Assembly: GCF_011927955.1 (NCBI RefSeq)
Contig: NZ_JAATJN010000001.1
Coordinates: 372,001 to 436,000 of the forward strand
From: Brevibacterium marinum
GTDB lineage: Bacteria > Actinomycetota > Actinomycetes > Actinomycetales > Brevibacteriaceae
Reading direction: 5' to 3'
Length of the DNA stretch: 64,000 nt
The notes below the pieces were generated by a model. It saw nothing but the letters and a program-made list of their open reading frames with translations. It did no database searches and was not told where the DNA came from. Of this stretch, positions 34,880-43,892 are shown piece after piece. The position numbers were made by a program, and so were the translations under genes. The stretch's first letter is position 1, and each line of letters begins with the position of its first letter.

Positions 34880-35767
34880 TCAGTCGAAGTCCAGAGCGCA
34901 CCACTGGCGGGGAATGGTGATTCGCGCGGTCTGCAGCGGATTGACCATTTGGCTGATCTCGGCGTGAGACACGATGCTTGTCAATCGGTACGCCTCTTCC
35001 CAGTCCAGACGGTGCCAGCGGGCCATCAGCTCGACCGCTTCGTCGAATCCAGCCCGTACTGCTTCGGAGATGCTCTTCGCACTGCTGAGAAGGCTCAGAC
35101 TGCTGGGGTGCTCCACTGCCGGCAGAGTACCGTCGTATTCCACCTTCCTCACACTCAGCTGCACCTCTCCTGCAATCTCGATTCCGGTTCCGCCCAGCTC
35201 CCCGTCTCCTTGTGCCGCATGAAGGTCACCTGCAGACAGAAGGCCTCCCTCGTGCCGGGCCTGCAGAAGGATTCGGTTGCCTGTCGTGACGAACCGGGTG
35301 TCGAGGTTTCCTCCGTGGGTGCCCGGCAGCTCGGTATCCACCTCACCGACGCCCGGAGCCACACCGATGACTCCGACCATGGGAACGATCTCGACTGACA
35401 GACTATCCGTCACCCAGGCCCGGCCATCGCGGACGGGCACGATCCGTGAGTCGGCTTCGATGACTCGATCGCCGAGGAGACCGAGCCCCGGGGACACCGC
35501 CATCACCCCGTGATCACCGACGGACACACGCTCAATGTCCACGAGGAGCCAATCACCGGCCGTGACGTCGGCGACTTCGACGGGCCCGGTGGCTCGATTG
35601 AATTCAGACATGTCGATGTCAGGACGCAGGACGGCTTCCGAGCGGATCTGACCCGCATAGCAATCACACGTCTCCAAAACGAATGATTCCCCCTGCGCCG
35701 CAGTCGCAACGGCGGATATCTCACTGGAGAAGACGGAATGCGACTTTGTGGACGGCACTTTCAGCAT
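34880..35767 (-). CDS. Acetamidase/formamidase family protein
   Basis: A 295-aa FmdA/AmdA-type amidohydrolase. Diagnostic stretches are VEVADVTAGDWLLVDIERV near residue 65, ELPGTHGGNLDTRFVTTGNRILL near residue 165 and AGDLHAAQGDGELGGTGIEI near residue 195, which carry the metal-binding Asp and His residues. The enzyme hydrolyses formamide or short amides to ammonia and acid in the cytoplasm. The frame is open far upstream but inside the transporter gene; ATG 35767 overlaps the transporter TAA by one base. The operon order is transporter, amidase, regulator. Confidence 0.88.
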   Translation of the reverse strand: MLKVPSTKSHSVFSSEISAVATAAQGESFVLETCDCYAGQIRSEAVLRPDIDMSEFNRATGPVEVADVTAGDWLLVDIERVSVGDHGVMAVSPGLGLLGDRVIEADSRIVPVRDGRAWVTDSLSVEIVPMVGVIGVAPGVGEVDTELPGTHGGNLDTRFVTTGNRILLQARHEGGLLSAGDLHAAQGDGELGGTGIEIAGEVQLSVRKVEYDGTLPAVEHPSSLSLLSSAKSISEAVRAGFDEAVELMARWHRLDWEEAYRLTSIVSHAEISQMVNPLQTARITIPRQWCALDFD

Positions 35768-37005
35768 TATGCCCACCCATCCGGGATCAGACCGACTGCG
35801 CTGAGAAGCGAGTAGACGAATGCGAGCCCGAACACGATGATGAGCAGGGCCTGTATCAGCGGATGGGCGACCCAGCCAGCCGTCCACGCCGGTTCCTGAT
35901 CGCCGAAGCGTCGCGCCCGGTGGAGCATCAGCACCGGAACGACAGACATGATCGCACCGGCGAAGCCTCCCGCGTAACCGAGCGCCGAGACGAATCCTGT
36001 GAGCTGAAAGACTCCAATGACGAACGGTGGGACGCCGACAAGTGAGAGCGCAGCGATTCGGTACCCGCTCGCCCCATGAGAAGGCCATCTGAATCGATCG
36101 AATATATTCGTCATCAGCGTCAGGGCGATGGCCCAGAATGAAGTCATCATGGCCAGGAGTGCGAAGATGTTCGAGAGCACATAGGCGATCTGTCCGAGCT
36201 CCTGTCCCCATCCAACAGTGACCACCTCGGTAATGCTGTCAGGTCCCAACATGCCGAGAGCAGCCAGGGGCACTATTGCCAGTAAGAATCCGGTGAGACC
36301 CATTCCGACGATCACCGCACGGGGAAGACCACGGGGGTTGGTCTCGGCCAAACCTCTCGCCAGCTCGGGAACCGTGTATTGAGCAATGAACGAGAATACA
36401 GCCAAGTTCACGATGGGAATGATGAAGAAGGGGTGCACGTACGTCAGGTTGCCGATGTCGACCCCCGGACCGACGAACGTCCATGCACACAGGAATAGAA
36501 TCAACACGATCATCGCGACGGACAGGCCCTGTTCGGAACGGCCAGTCGCTTTGAGACCGAACCAGACGACGACGAGTCCGGGGACGAAGAAGATCAGGCT
36601 TCCCACGGACGGCGAAATTCCGAATATATCGGAGAGAATGCTTCCGCTGCCTGTGGTGTAGGCGATGAGGGCGCCCAGGCCGTTGACGACTACTCCGGCA
36701 AAGATCAGCCAGGATCCGGTCTGTCCGAGGTACTTCCTGGCCAAACCGGACAGTTGAAGCGGCTCTTTGGTTCGAAGCGCGACTTCGGCGACGAACAGCA
36801 TCGAGGCTGTTGTCAGGAACCCGGCCACCAGCAACGCCGCCAGCAAAGCAAGATAGCCTCCGTTCTTCGCACCATAGGGAAGGCTGAGGATGCCCGCACC
36901 GATATTCGCACCGACGATGATCGAAACACCCTGCCAAAATGAAATCGTCTCACTTCTTTGAGGTTTCATTCGTTCGCCAGTATGCTCCGGAGCTTTCCCT
37001 GTCAT
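35767..37005 (-). CDS. HAAAP-type amino acid permease
   Basis: A 412-aa transporter with about eleven hydrophobic segments and the amino acid/auxin permease opening FWQGVSIIVGANIGAGILSLPYGAKNGGY (residues 25-50), as in aromatic amino acid (Tyr/Trp) carriers of the HAAAP family. ATG 37005 has a strong AAGGAGG 6 bp before it. It is translationally coupled to the acetamidase, so it may import an amino acid amide or related compound that the amidase hydrolyses; that link is inference. A GTTGAGTG/CACTCAAC dyad lies 76-108 bp upstream. Confidence 0.85.
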   Translation of the reverse strand: MTGKAPEHTGERMKPQRSETISFWQGVSIIVGANIGAGILSLPYGAKNGGYLALLAALLVAGFLTTASMLFVAEVALRTKEPLQLSGLARKYLGQTGSWLIFAGVVVNGLGALIAYTTGSGSILSDIFGISPSVGSLIFFVPGLVVVWFGLKATGRSEQGLSVAMIVLILFLCAWTFVGPGVDIGNLTYVHPFFIIPIVNLAVFSFIAQYTVPELARGLAETNPRGLPRAVIVGMGLTGFLLAIVPLAALGMLGPDSITEVVTVGWGQELGQIAYVLSNIFALLAMMTSFWAIALTLMTNIFDRFRWPSHGASGYRIAALSLVGVPPFVIGVFQLTGFVSALGYAGGFAGAIMSVVPVLMLHRARRFGDQEPAWTAGWVAHPLIQALLIIVFGLAFVYSLLSAVGLIPDGWA

Positions 37006-37080
37006 TCACTTCCTCCTTGAGTGCGGATCACAATCTGAGCGACGGACTTTCGATAGAGCACTTCGCGTGTTGCCTCACCG

Positions 37081-37113
37081 GTTGAGTGCATGCTCGCTCG
37101 ATCTTCACTCAAC
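37081..37113. promoter_or_regulatory. Dyad upstream of the permease/acetamidase operon
   Basis: GTTGAGTG (37081-37088) and CACTCAAC (37106-37113) are perfect 8-bp arms separated by 17 bp, about two helical turns apart. They are placed in the promoter region of the permease gene, and could be the binding site of the LuxR-type regulator encoded at the end of the operon. No other copy was seen nearby. Confidence 0.5.
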
Positions 37114-37480
37114 GTTAAGGTCAATACTGAGACCGCGCTTCCTACCAAAGGGATGAGATTTCAGATATGAATCTCCTTTGTGAGCGGAATTCGGCAATGC
37201 AGGCCGATGATCGGGTGTAGAGCCAGTCGTCGCCGCGAGCTGGCCAGCGGGTGACTGGGCATGGATTCGGATTACACCAATGATGTCCGCTGACAGATCC
37301 GAGGACATAACCTCAGGGCGAATTGCGTACCGTCTGTCGGCAGTTGGCAGTGTCATGTCAGTGCCGGATGCAATGGTTGAGGCAATACCGACCATACCGA
37401 GTGGGGATCGGACCAATGGATGCGACTATCAATAAGAATGCGCCGAGGTTCCGGGGCCACGGAGAGTTCAGTGACTTCTG
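37114..37480. other. Intergenic region before tnpB
   Basis: I see no convincing gene in these 367 bp. A minus-strand frame of about 100 codons exists (37105-37416) but has no ribosome-binding site and no recognisable domain. The left end of the IS200/IS605-type element should lie here, but I could not fix it by eye. Confidence 0.5.
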
Positions 37481-38644
37481 ATGTCCAAAACAGTCAAGAA
37501 GACATACAGATACCGGTTCTACCCGACTGACGATCAAGAAGACCTGTTGAGACGAACCTTTGGCTGTGTCAGGTACGTTTACAACAGAGCTCTGGAGGCT
37601 CGAGTCGAATCCTGGAAGTCGAATCGTCGAACGCTGACTTACTCCGAGTCGTCCGCCCTATTGACTGATTGGAAGAAGGACCCGGAACTCGACTTCCTGA
37701 ATCAGGTGTCGTCTGTGCCTCTGCAGCAGTCTTTGCGGCACCTCCAGGTGGGGTTCACTCGCTTTCGAGCGAAGAAGAGCGCTCATCCCCGCTTCAAATC
37801 AAAACGACGATCAGCTCAACGGGCCGAATTCACCAACTCTGCTTTCACGTGGAATGGGCAACAGCTGAAGCTCGCAAAGTCCCGATCGCCTTTGAAGATC
37901 GTATGGTCGCGTCCACTTCCACAAGGAGCAGAGCCGTCAACCGTGACAGTCGGTCTCGATCGAGCTGGCCGCTGGCACGTGTCGATTCTCTTCGAAACGT
38001 CAGTGGCTCCGACTCCAGTCGCCAAGGCAACCGCTGTTGCGATTGATCTCGGCATACATTCGCTCGCGACGCTCTCTACGGGGGAGAAGGTCACCAATCC
38101 ACAATTCTACAAACGCGATCGACGGCGCATCGCCAAAGCGCACTCCACGTTGAACAGAAAGGTCAAAGGTTCCGCCAATCACGAAAGAGCGCGCAAGAGA
38201 TTGGCTCGCGCCCACGCAAAAGTCGCGGACAGGCGTCGCGATCATCTTCACAAGCTCTCAACTCGACTCATTCGCGAAAACCAAACGATTGTGCTCGAAG
38301 ATCTGGCGGTGGAGAACCTCAAAAGGAATGGAGGCAAGGCCAAGACCGGGATCAATCGCAGCATCTCTGACGCTGCGTGGGGGCAGCTTCGCTCACTTTT
38401 GGAATACAAGGCAGGATGGCAGGACAGGAATCTGATCATTGTCGATCGCTTCTTTCCGTCCAGTCAATTGTGCTCATCTTGCGGCGCTCGGAGCGGACCA
38501 ACGACCTTGACGGTCAGACAGTGGAGCTGCGATTGCGGCGCTTTCAATGATCGCGATGTCAACGCAGCCAGGAACATACTGGCCGCCGGGCTGGCGGCCA
38601 CGGTCTGTGGAGGAGATAGAAGTCGCATTCGCACGCCCTTGTGA
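37481..38644 (+). CDS. tnpB: TnpB RNA-guided nuclease of IS200/IS605 type
   Basis: A 387-aa TnpB of full length. The N-terminal helix-turn-helix-like region begins YRFYPTDDQEDLLRRTFGCVRYVYNRAL. RuvC residues are D189 (AVAIDLGIHSLA), E273 (VLEDLAVENL) and D359 (NDRDVNAARNI). A zinc finger has Cys 331, 334, 350 and 352. All catalytic residues look intact, so it should still cut DNA using its omega RNA. ATG 37481 follows a weak GAG-rich site. TnpB is the ancestor-like relative of Cas12. Codon use appears less GC-biased than its neighbours, as expected for a mobile gene. Confidence 0.93.
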   Translation: MSKTVKKTYRYRFYPTDDQEDLLRRTFGCVRYVYNRALEARVESWKSNRRTLTYSESSALLTDWKKDPELDFLNQVSSVPLQQSLRHLQVGFTRFRAKKSAHPRFKSKRRSAQRAEFTNSAFTWNGQQLKLAKSRSPLKIVWSRPLPQGAEPSTVTVGLDRAGRWHVSILFETSVAPTPVAKATAVAIDLGIHSLATLSTGEKVTNPQFYKRDRRRIAKAHSTLNRKVKGSANHERARKRLARAHAKVADRRRDHLHKLSTRLIRENQTIVLEDLAVENLKRNGGKAKTGINRSISDAAWGQLRSLLEYKAGWQDRNLIIVDRFFPSSQLCSSCGARSGPTTLTVRQWSCDCGAFNDRDVNAARNILAAGLAATVCGGDRSRIRTPL

Positions 38645-38725
38645 TTGCGCAGTCTCCTGAGAAGCAGAAAACTCCTTCGAGCAATCGGGGGACAGATCTT
38701 GGACGCCAAGATCTGTGAAGTCAAG
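38645..38725 (+). ncRNA. Probable omega RNA 3' part and right-end hairpin
   Basis: Directly after tnpB comes a structured non-coding stretch. ACAGATCTTGG (38692-38702) pairs perfectly with CCAAGATCTGT (38706-38716) around an ACG loop, then GAAGTCAAG ends at 38725. In this family the omega RNA spans the tnpB 3' end and the right end, and the guide is the flanking DNA: here it would be the bases from 38726 (TGGTATGATTGG...). The 5' limit of the RNA inside tnpB is not visible. Confidence 0.6.
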
Positions 38726-38978
38726 TGGTATGATTGGATGCTCTTTTTCCGGGGGTATGGCCCATTGGCTGTCGGAGTCTCCTCAAAGGTAGTCCTAGTG
38801 CACCGTGCATTTTTCGGCCCGGCTGGCACCAATCATTGCGAGTGGCCCCAGATGTCTCGTGCGATTACAGTGCGGCTGATGAAGACGCACGTGGCCAAGG
38901 CGACACAGGCTACCGGACGGTGAGAAGCACCCTCCCGTAATCACGATCACGAGCCCGACACTTCCCTGCGTCACTTAA
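38726..38978. other. Intergenic flank of the IS element
   Basis: No supported gene lies here. A plus-strand frame of about 90 codons runs through it (38645-38923), but it crosses the IS right end and has no ribosome-binding site. The first 16-20 bases are the presumed TnpB guide. Confidence 0.5.
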
Positions 38979-38990
38979 ATCCTATAGGAT
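38979..38990. promoter_or_regulatory. ATCCTATAGGAT palindrome, probable GntR operator
   Basis: A 12-bp perfect palindrome lies 33 bp before the GTG start of the DHA-kinase-type gene and in its promoter region. Its form (TCCTATAGGA core) resembles FadR-type GntR operators. The GntR gene inside the same operon (42178-42951) is the natural candidate to bind it. Confidence 0.5.
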
Positions 38991-39023
38991 CTATGAAATA
39001 GGAATCAGTTCGAAGGGGAACTC

Positions 39024-40928
39024 GTGACCAGACTGTTCAATGACCCGAATGACTTCGTCGCCGACATGTCCCGCGGTTTCGCGCTCGCTTCGTCCCGCTG
39101 GGTGCGAGGTGTCCCGGGCGGCGTCGTGCGATCGACGGCGGCCGATGAGCCGACCGTCTCCCTCGTCATCGGAGGCGGCAGCGGGCACTTTCCTGCTTTC
39201 TCGGGACTCGTCGGTCCTGGTTTGGCGCACGGAACGGCAATGGGAAATGTCTTCGCATCTCCCTCGACGAAACAGATCGCATCGGTGGCGCGTGCTTGTG
39301 ATCAGGGGCGTGGAATCCTGTTCAGCTACGGCAACTACGCGGGGGACGTCCTCAATTTCGATCAGGCCCAGACGCAGCTGCGATCCGAGGGCATCGACGT
39401 GTCGACAGTCGTGGTCACAGACGACATCTTCAGCGCTCCTGTCGATGAACTCGAGAAGCGTCGAGGAATCGCCGGCGACCTCGTCATCTTCAAGATCGCC
39501 GGTGCGGCAGCCGAATCCGGGCACGATCTCCCCGAGGTCGAAGCCCTGGCCCGCAGAGCCAACCAACGCACCCGGTCGATCGGAGTCGCGTTCTCGGGGT
39601 GCACTCTGCCGGGCGCCGACGCGCCACTTTTCACCGTGCCTGACGGCCAGATGGCGATCGGACTCGGCATCCACGGTGAACCGGGCATCGACGAAGTGCC
39701 CCTGCCTTCCGCGGTCCAGTTGGCGGAGCTGCTCGTCTCTCGCCTTCTGGCCGAAGCACCCACGTCTTCGCACAGAGTCGTTCCCATCCTCAACGGGCTC
39801 GGAACTGTGAAATATGAGGAGCTCTATCTCCTCTATGGGCTGATCCACCCCAGGCTGGCCGAAGCAGGACTGGAAGTCGTCGACCCTGAGGTCGGCGAAT
39901 TCTGCACAAGCTTCGACATGGCCGGCCTATCGCTGACGCTGCTCTGGCTCGATGAAGACCTCGAACCCCTGTGGTCGGCGCCGTGCTCATCCGCCGCGTT
40001 CACCCGTGGTGAGTTCGCAAGCGGTCATAGACCCACAGCATTCACGACACAGACTGCTTCGACACATCTGCAGCCCGGGACTGCTCGCGACGCGTCGCCC
40101 ACAACGGATCATCCTGACCCGCCACCTGCCTCGGCGACGTCTCAGCACCTCGGGCGGGAGATCTCTGTGGTGCTCACGCGGATTGCCGAGGCCCTCGATG
40201 CCGCTGCAGTCGAACTCGGACGTCTCGACAGCATCGCCGGGGACGGCGACCACGGCATCGGAATGCAGCGCGGATCGAAAGCGGCCGCGCTCGCAGCCGG
40301 TGAGGCCGCCGAGGCAGGACTCGGTGCATCTGCGGTGATCAGCGAAGCAGGAGAGGCCTGGGGCGACGTGGGCGGGGGCACCTCCGGGGCGATCTGGTGC
40401 CGAGTGCTGTCGGCTCTGGCGCACGGGTTCTCGGGAGATCTCACCCCCACACCGGCAGCGGTCTCAGCGGCGCTGACCGACACCCTCGACGCGGTTCGCG
40501 CCTTCGGCGGTGTCGATGTCGGTGAGAAGACACTCGTCGATGCGCTTGCCCCTCTGGCCGAGGAATTCGCCCGTATCGCCCTCAACACTGGGAACACCGA
40601 AACGCCGGCGCCGGGCGCTGTCACGCCGTCCTCGGATCAGGGGGACATCACCTTGTTCGCGCAGGCGAGCGCCCGGGCCGCACGCGTGGCGACCCGCGCC
40701 GCAGAGTCGACTGCAGACATGGCGGCCAGACGCGGGCGTGCCCGCACACACGGCGAACGGAGCAGAGGCACCCCGGATCCCGGCGCGGTCTCGCTCGCCC
40801 TGGTCGCGACCGAAGTCGCAGACCACCTCGAACGCCGTCGCAGAGAGACCAGCGCACCTCACACGATTCCACCGAACGCCGTGACCACCCGCCCGGCAGA
40901 CGTCTCACGAAAGGCAGCACGATCATGA
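39024..40928 (+). CDS. Fused DhaK-DhaL kinase (dihydroxyacetone/erythrulose kinase family)
   Basis: A 634-aa single-chain ATP-dependent kinase. DhaK part (about 1-330): [12 protein letters not shown] near residue 55 and the covalent-substrate His in GIHGEPG near residue 217. A linker of about 50 residues follows. DhaL part (about 375-610): the Mg-ATP motif [12 protein letters not shown] near residue 405 and GGGTSGAIW. Start is GTG at 39024 with AAGGGGAA upstream. Family members phosphorylate dihydroxyacetone or erythrulose. RpiB- and TpiA-like isomerase genes follow in the same operon, which favours L-erythrulose kinase (LerK-like); dihydroxyacetone is the alternative. Confidence 0.87.
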   Translation: MTRLFNDPNDFVADMSRGFALASSRWVRGVPGGVVRSTAADEPTVSLVIGGGSGHFPAFSGLVGPGLAHGTAMGNVFASPSTKQIASVARACDQGRGILFSYGNYAGDVLNFDQAQTQLRSEGIDVSTVVVTDDIFSAPVDELEKRRGIAGDLVIFKIAGAAAESGHDLPEVEALARRANQRTRSIGVAFSGCTLPGADAPLFTVPDGQMAIGLGIHGEPGIDEVPLPSAVQLAELLVSRLLAEAPTSSHRVVPILNGLGTVKYEELYLLYGLIHPRLAEAGLEVVDPEVGEFCTSFDMAGLSLTLLWLDEDLEPLWSAPCSSAAFTRGEFASGHRPTAFTTQTASTHLQPGTARDASPTTDHPDPPPASATSQHLGREISVVLTRIAEALDAAAVELGRLDSIAGDGDHGIGMQRGSKAAALAAGEAAEAGLGASAVISEAGEAWGDVGGGTSGAIWCRVLSALAHGFSGDLTPTPAAVSAALTDTLDAVRAFGGVDVGEKTLVDALAPLAEEFARIALNTGNTETPAPGAVTPSSDQGDITLFAQASARAARVATRAAESTADMAARRGRARTHGERSRGTPDPGAVSLALVATEVADHLERRRRETSAPHTIPPNAVTTRPADVSRKAARS

Positions 40929-41380
40929 CACTGCGAGTAGTCATCGGATCCGACGACGCAGGGTTCGACTACAAGGAAGCCCTCAAAGCCGACCTCAGCA
41001 ACGACGAACGGGTCAGCTCGGTCGCTGACGTCGGAGTCGACCCCGAATCCCATACGTTCTACCCCTCCATTGCCACCACTGCGGCCGAAATCGTCGCTCG
41101 CGGCGACGCCGATCGGGCAATCCTCATCTGCGGCACCGGACTCGGAGTCGCGATCGCAGCGAACAAGGTCAAAGGCATCCGAGCCGCCACGGCACACGAC
41201 TCCTTCAGCGTCGAACGCTCTGTCCTGTCCAATGACGCCCAGATCCTCTGTATGGGCCAAAGAGTCATCGGGATCGAACTCGCGCGTCGGCTGGCCCGCG
41301 AATGGATCGGCTACACCTTCGATCCGAGGAGCGCCTCGAACGACAAAGTCGCCCAGATCAGCGCCTACGAGTCCCGCTGA
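40925..41380 (+). CDS. RpiB/LacAB-type sugar-phosphate isomerase (EryI-like)
   Basis: A 151-aa RpiB-family isomerase of standard length: [17 protein letters not shown] at the N-terminus, the phosphate/catalytic loop [21 protein letters not shown] near residue 65 with the Cys, and [15 protein letters not shown]. RpiB proteins interconvert ribose-5-P and ribulose-5-P; the Brucella erythritol enzyme EryI is an RpiB homologue that makes erythrose-4-P. Its ATG overlaps the kinase TGA (ATGA). The context argues for an EryI-like role on a tetrulose phosphate. Confidence 0.87.
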   Translation: MTLRVVIGSDDAGFDYKEALKADLSNDERVSSVADVGVDPESHTFYPSIATTAAEIVARGDADRAILICGTGLGVAIAANKVKGIRAATAHDSFSVERSVLSNDAQILCMGQRVIGIELARRLAREWIGYTFDPRSASNDKVAQISAYESR

Positions 41381-41383
41381 CCC

Positions 41384-42181
41384 ATGCCGAAATCGTCCTC
41401 ATCACCGCTGCCGGACCGTCTCATCGGCACCAGCCTGAAGATGTACATGGGTCACAGACAGACGGTGGACTGGGCAGTCGAAGTCAGCGCGCTCACTCAC
41501 GGCCATCCGACACTCACCTCGGGCACGGTGGGCCTCGCGGTCCTGCCCCAGTTCCCTTCGATCCCCGCCTGCCTCGACGTCGCCGGTCACCTGCTTGTCG
41601 GAGCCCAGAATCTTGCAGCGGACGATGACGGTGCTCGGACCGGTGAGGTCTCCGGCTCGGTTCTCGCCGAAATCGGCTGCCGCTACGTCGAAGTGGGCCA
41701 TGCCGAGCGCCGTCAGCATTTCCACGAAACCGACGACATCGTCCGCGCGAAGACCGCCGCCGCACTGCGGCACGGACTGATCCCGATCCTGTGTGTCGGA
41801 GAGGCGAACGCCGGCTCCCCGGAATCCGCCGACGCCGAGGTGGTCGCCCAGATCCGCTCGGCACTGTCCCCCACTGCCGGTGACCTGCCGACCAGCGCAG
41901 CCGTCGTCATCGCCTATGAGCCGATCTGGGCGATCGGTGCGCTCCAGCCCGCCGCACCGGATCACATCATCGCCGTCTGCGAAGCGGTGCGTGCCCGCAC
42001 CCGCGCACACTTCCCCAGCCTCGACTTCCGCCTCATCTACGGCGGCAGCGCCGGACCGGGTCTCCTCACCGCACTCGGTTCGGCAGTCGATGGGCTCTTC
42101 CTCGGCCGCTTCGCCCATGAGCCCGATTCGGTGCCGAGGATCCTCGATGAACTCGCCGACGTCATTATGCTGAAATCATGA
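41384..42181 (+). CDS. TpiA-like isomerase (EryH/LerI-type)
   Basis: A 265-aa triosephosphate isomerase homologue. The catalytic set is present: Lys in IGTSLKMYMG (instead of the usual GNWKMN), His in EVGHAERRQHF near residue 105, Glu in VVIAYEPIWAIGA near residue 180, and a phosphate loop IYGGSAGPGLL. The divergent N-terminal motif suggests a substrate other than glyceraldehyde-3-phosphate. TpiA paralogues beside RpiB paralogues act on tetrulose phosphates in erythritol catabolism (EryH). It starts 3 bp after the RpiB-like stop, and its end overlaps the GntR start (ATGA). Confidence 0.86.
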   Translation: MPKSSSSPLPDRLIGTSLKMYMGHRQTVDWAVEVSALTHGHPTLTSGTVGLAVLPQFPSIPACLDVAGHLLVGAQNLAADDDGARTGEVSGSVLAEIGCRYVEVGHAERRQHFHETDDIVRAKTAAALRHGLIPILCVGEANAGSPESADAEVVAQIRSALSPTAGDLPTSAAVVIAYEPIWAIGALQPAAPDHIIAVCEAVRARTRAHFPSLDFRLIYGGSAGPGLLTALGSAVDGLFLGRFAHEPDSVPRILDELADVIMLKS

Positions 42182-42951
42182 ATGCACAGCCTTCGATCCC
42201 CCGCGCAGACATCACACGTCGCGGACTCCGCGATCTCGTCTACGAACACATCCTCGAAATCCTTCTCACCGGAGAGATCTCCCCGGGCGAAAGAGTCTCC
42301 ATCGACGGTTTGGCCAGGCAACTCAATGTCTCACCGACGCCTGTGAGGGAGGCACTCGTCGATCTCGAGCGCACCGGTCTCGTCGTTCGCGAGGCCCGGC
42401 GCGGCTACCGCGTCTCACCACCGCTGGATCGCGGACAGCTTCAAGAGCTTTTCATCGCCCGTGAGACAGTGGAGACCGCAGCGACACGACTGGCGACACC
42501 TGCCGATGACGATCTGCTGCGCTCGCTCGAAGCGGCCCACGCCGAGCATACGAGTGCCGGCGAGAAAGTCCGGGAGACCGCAGAACACCTCGATGAGACC
42601 GCCGAGGACCCCGACGAGACTCGCCGAAATCAGGTGAGCACCGCACAGGAGTACTTCGCCCGCGACCGGGACTTCCACGACAGAATCCTCGAACACTGCG
42701 GCAACCGCTACCTCGTGAAGATGTCGAACGACCTGGGTGCCCAGGTCCATCGACTGCGACAGGCACTGCCCCACGGCATCACCGACGTCAACGAAGCACT
42801 GGCCGAACACCGGGCCATCATCGAGGCCTTCGCCTCCCCCGACCCCACCGCGCCCGAAGCCGCCATGCGCCATCACGTCAGGATGGTCGCCCACCGCGCA
42901 CTCGTCGAAGACCCTCAACCACCCGGCCAAATCACCCACGAGGATCCATGA
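42178..42951 (+). CDS. GntR-family regulator, FCD type, of the tetrulose operon
   Basis: A 257-aa regulator: N-terminal winged helix (residues about 12-75: RVSIDGLARQLNVSPTPVREALVDLERTGLV) and an FCD domain with DRDFHDRILEHCGNRYL near 160 and HHVRMVAHRAL near 225. An insertion of about 30 charged residues (around 115-150, Glu/Asp/Thr rich) lengthens it over the usual 220-230. It is embedded in the operon with ATGA overlaps on both sides, so it is co-transcribed with the enzymes and probably autoregulates through the palindrome at 38979-38990. Confidence 0.87.
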   Translation: MNAQPSIPRADITRRGLRDLVYEHILEILLTGEISPGERVSIDGLARQLNVSPTPVREALVDLERTGLVVREARRGYRVSPPLDRGQLQELFIARETVETAATRLATPADDDLLRSLEAAHAEHTSAGEKVRETAEHLDETAEDPDETRRNQVSTAQEYFARDRDFHDRILEHCGNRYLVKMSNDLGAQVHRLRQALPHGITDVNEALAEHRAIIEAFASPDPTAPEAAMRHHVRMVAHRALVEDPQPPGQITHEDP

Positions 42952-43892
42952 GCCCAACCGAGCACACGATCGCCTGCTGCATGCACGGCTTCGCCCCCAC
43001 CGACCCCAGCGGTCTGCCGCTCCATGAGGCCGACCCACAGGCCTGGGCCGGAATCTTCTCCACGCTGACCGACCTGGATTTCACTGCCCTCGAGATCGCC
43101 GACAGCCACATCCGCCCCGCCGATCTCTCGCCCGAACGCCGCAGTCTGCTCAAGGAACTCAGCACCTCGGCGGGCGTCGAGCTCACCGCTGTCCATGTGC
43201 AACGCACGTCGGTCATCGACCCCGACCACGGCGAAGCCAATCTCGAGTATGCGCATCGGACCATCGATGCGGCAGCGGAACTCGGATGTCAGGTGTTCTC
43301 GACCGGTCTGCATCAGCCCTTCTCCCAGGCTCAACGCGATGCCCTGTGGTTCTGGACAGCGAAGGGATGGGAGGATCCTGACGACCCCGAGATCCGCTCG
43401 CTTGCGGTGCAGCGGTTACGAGAGCTGGGCCGACACGCCGCCGAGGTGGGCCTGCCGATGTCTTTGGAGATGTACGAAGACACGTACCTGGGCGCCGCCG
43501 AATCCGCCGTGCGCCTCATTGAGGAGATCGGCCTCGACAACGTCGGGCTCAACCCCGACATCGGCAACCTCATCCGGCTCCACCGCCGCATCGGTGACTG
43601 GCGGGAGATGCACGAACTCACACTGCCCTATGCCAACTACTGGCATATGAAGAACTACCAGCGCGACGAAGCCGGCGACGGCTCCTGGTTCACGTCCCAC
43701 CCGACGACCATGCAGAACGGGCTCATCGACTACCGTGCGATGGTCACCCGCGCCGTGGAGCTCGGCTTCAACGGCCCCTTCCTCATGGAACAGTACGGCG
43801 GAGACAGCCTCGGCGTCTGCGCGGAGAACAGAAGCTACCTGGCCGGACTCCTCGCCCAGGTCCAACCGACGAAAGGAACGACGGCCCCATGA
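42948..43892 (+). CDS. Sugar-phosphate isomerase/epimerase (AP endonuclease 2-like TIM barrel)
   Basis: A 314-aa xylose-isomerase-like TIM barrel. The metal ligands are visible in order: Glu in PMSLEMYEDTYLG near residue 175, Asp in VGLNPDIGNLIRL near 205, His in YWHMKNYQRDE near 230 and Glu in FLMEQYGGDS near 280. Such enzymes isomerise or epimerise sugars or sugar phosphates; Brucella EryC, a tetrulose-4-phosphate racemase, belongs to this superfamily. ATGA couplings tie it to the GntR gene before and the SDR after. Whether it acts on tetruloses or on a hydroxypyruvate-like acid is not settled. Confidence 0.83.
   Translation: MSPTEHTIACCMHGFAPTDPSGLPLHEADPQAWAGIFSTLTDLDFTALEIADSHIRPADLSPERRSLLKELSTSAGVELTAVHVQRTSVIDPDHGEANLEYAHRTIDAAAELGCQVFSTGLHQPFSQAQRDALWFWTAKGWEDPDDPEIRSLAVQRLRELGRHAAEVGLPMSLEMYEDTYLGAAESAVRLIEEIGLDNVGLNPDIGNLIRLHRRIGDWREMHELTLPYANYWHMKNYQRDEAGDGSWFTSHPTTMQNGLIDYRAMVTRAVELGFNGPFLMEQYGGDSLGVCAENRSYLAGLLAQVQPTKGTTAP

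Larger units (their letters stand above)
37481..38725 (+). mobile_element. Solitary IS200/IS605-family element (tnpB plus right end)
   Basis: The element holds tnpB and a right end marked by an 11-bp perfect hairpin and the terminal GAAGTCAAG. No TnpA transposase is present on either side, so the element belongs to the tnpB-only (IS1341-like) group and would need TnpA in trans to move. The left boundary is unknown; it is set here at the tnpB start. It is inserted between the permease promoter region and the tetrulose operon. Confidence 0.75.

Noticed and set aside
37105..37416. Minus-strand frame of about 100 codons between the permease and tnpB
   Set aside because: TTG start, no ribosome-binding site, no recognised family; contains the permease promoter dyad. 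Could be a remnant but cannot be supported.
38645..38923. Plus-strand frame after tnpB
   Set aside because: It crosses the IS right-end hairpin and guide region and has no homology signal.
40925..42181. Calling the RpiB- and TpiA-like genes as the housekeeping rpiB and tpiA
   Set aside because: They are embedded in a regulated catabolic operon and the TpiA copy has a divergent Lys loop, so specialised paralogues are more likely.
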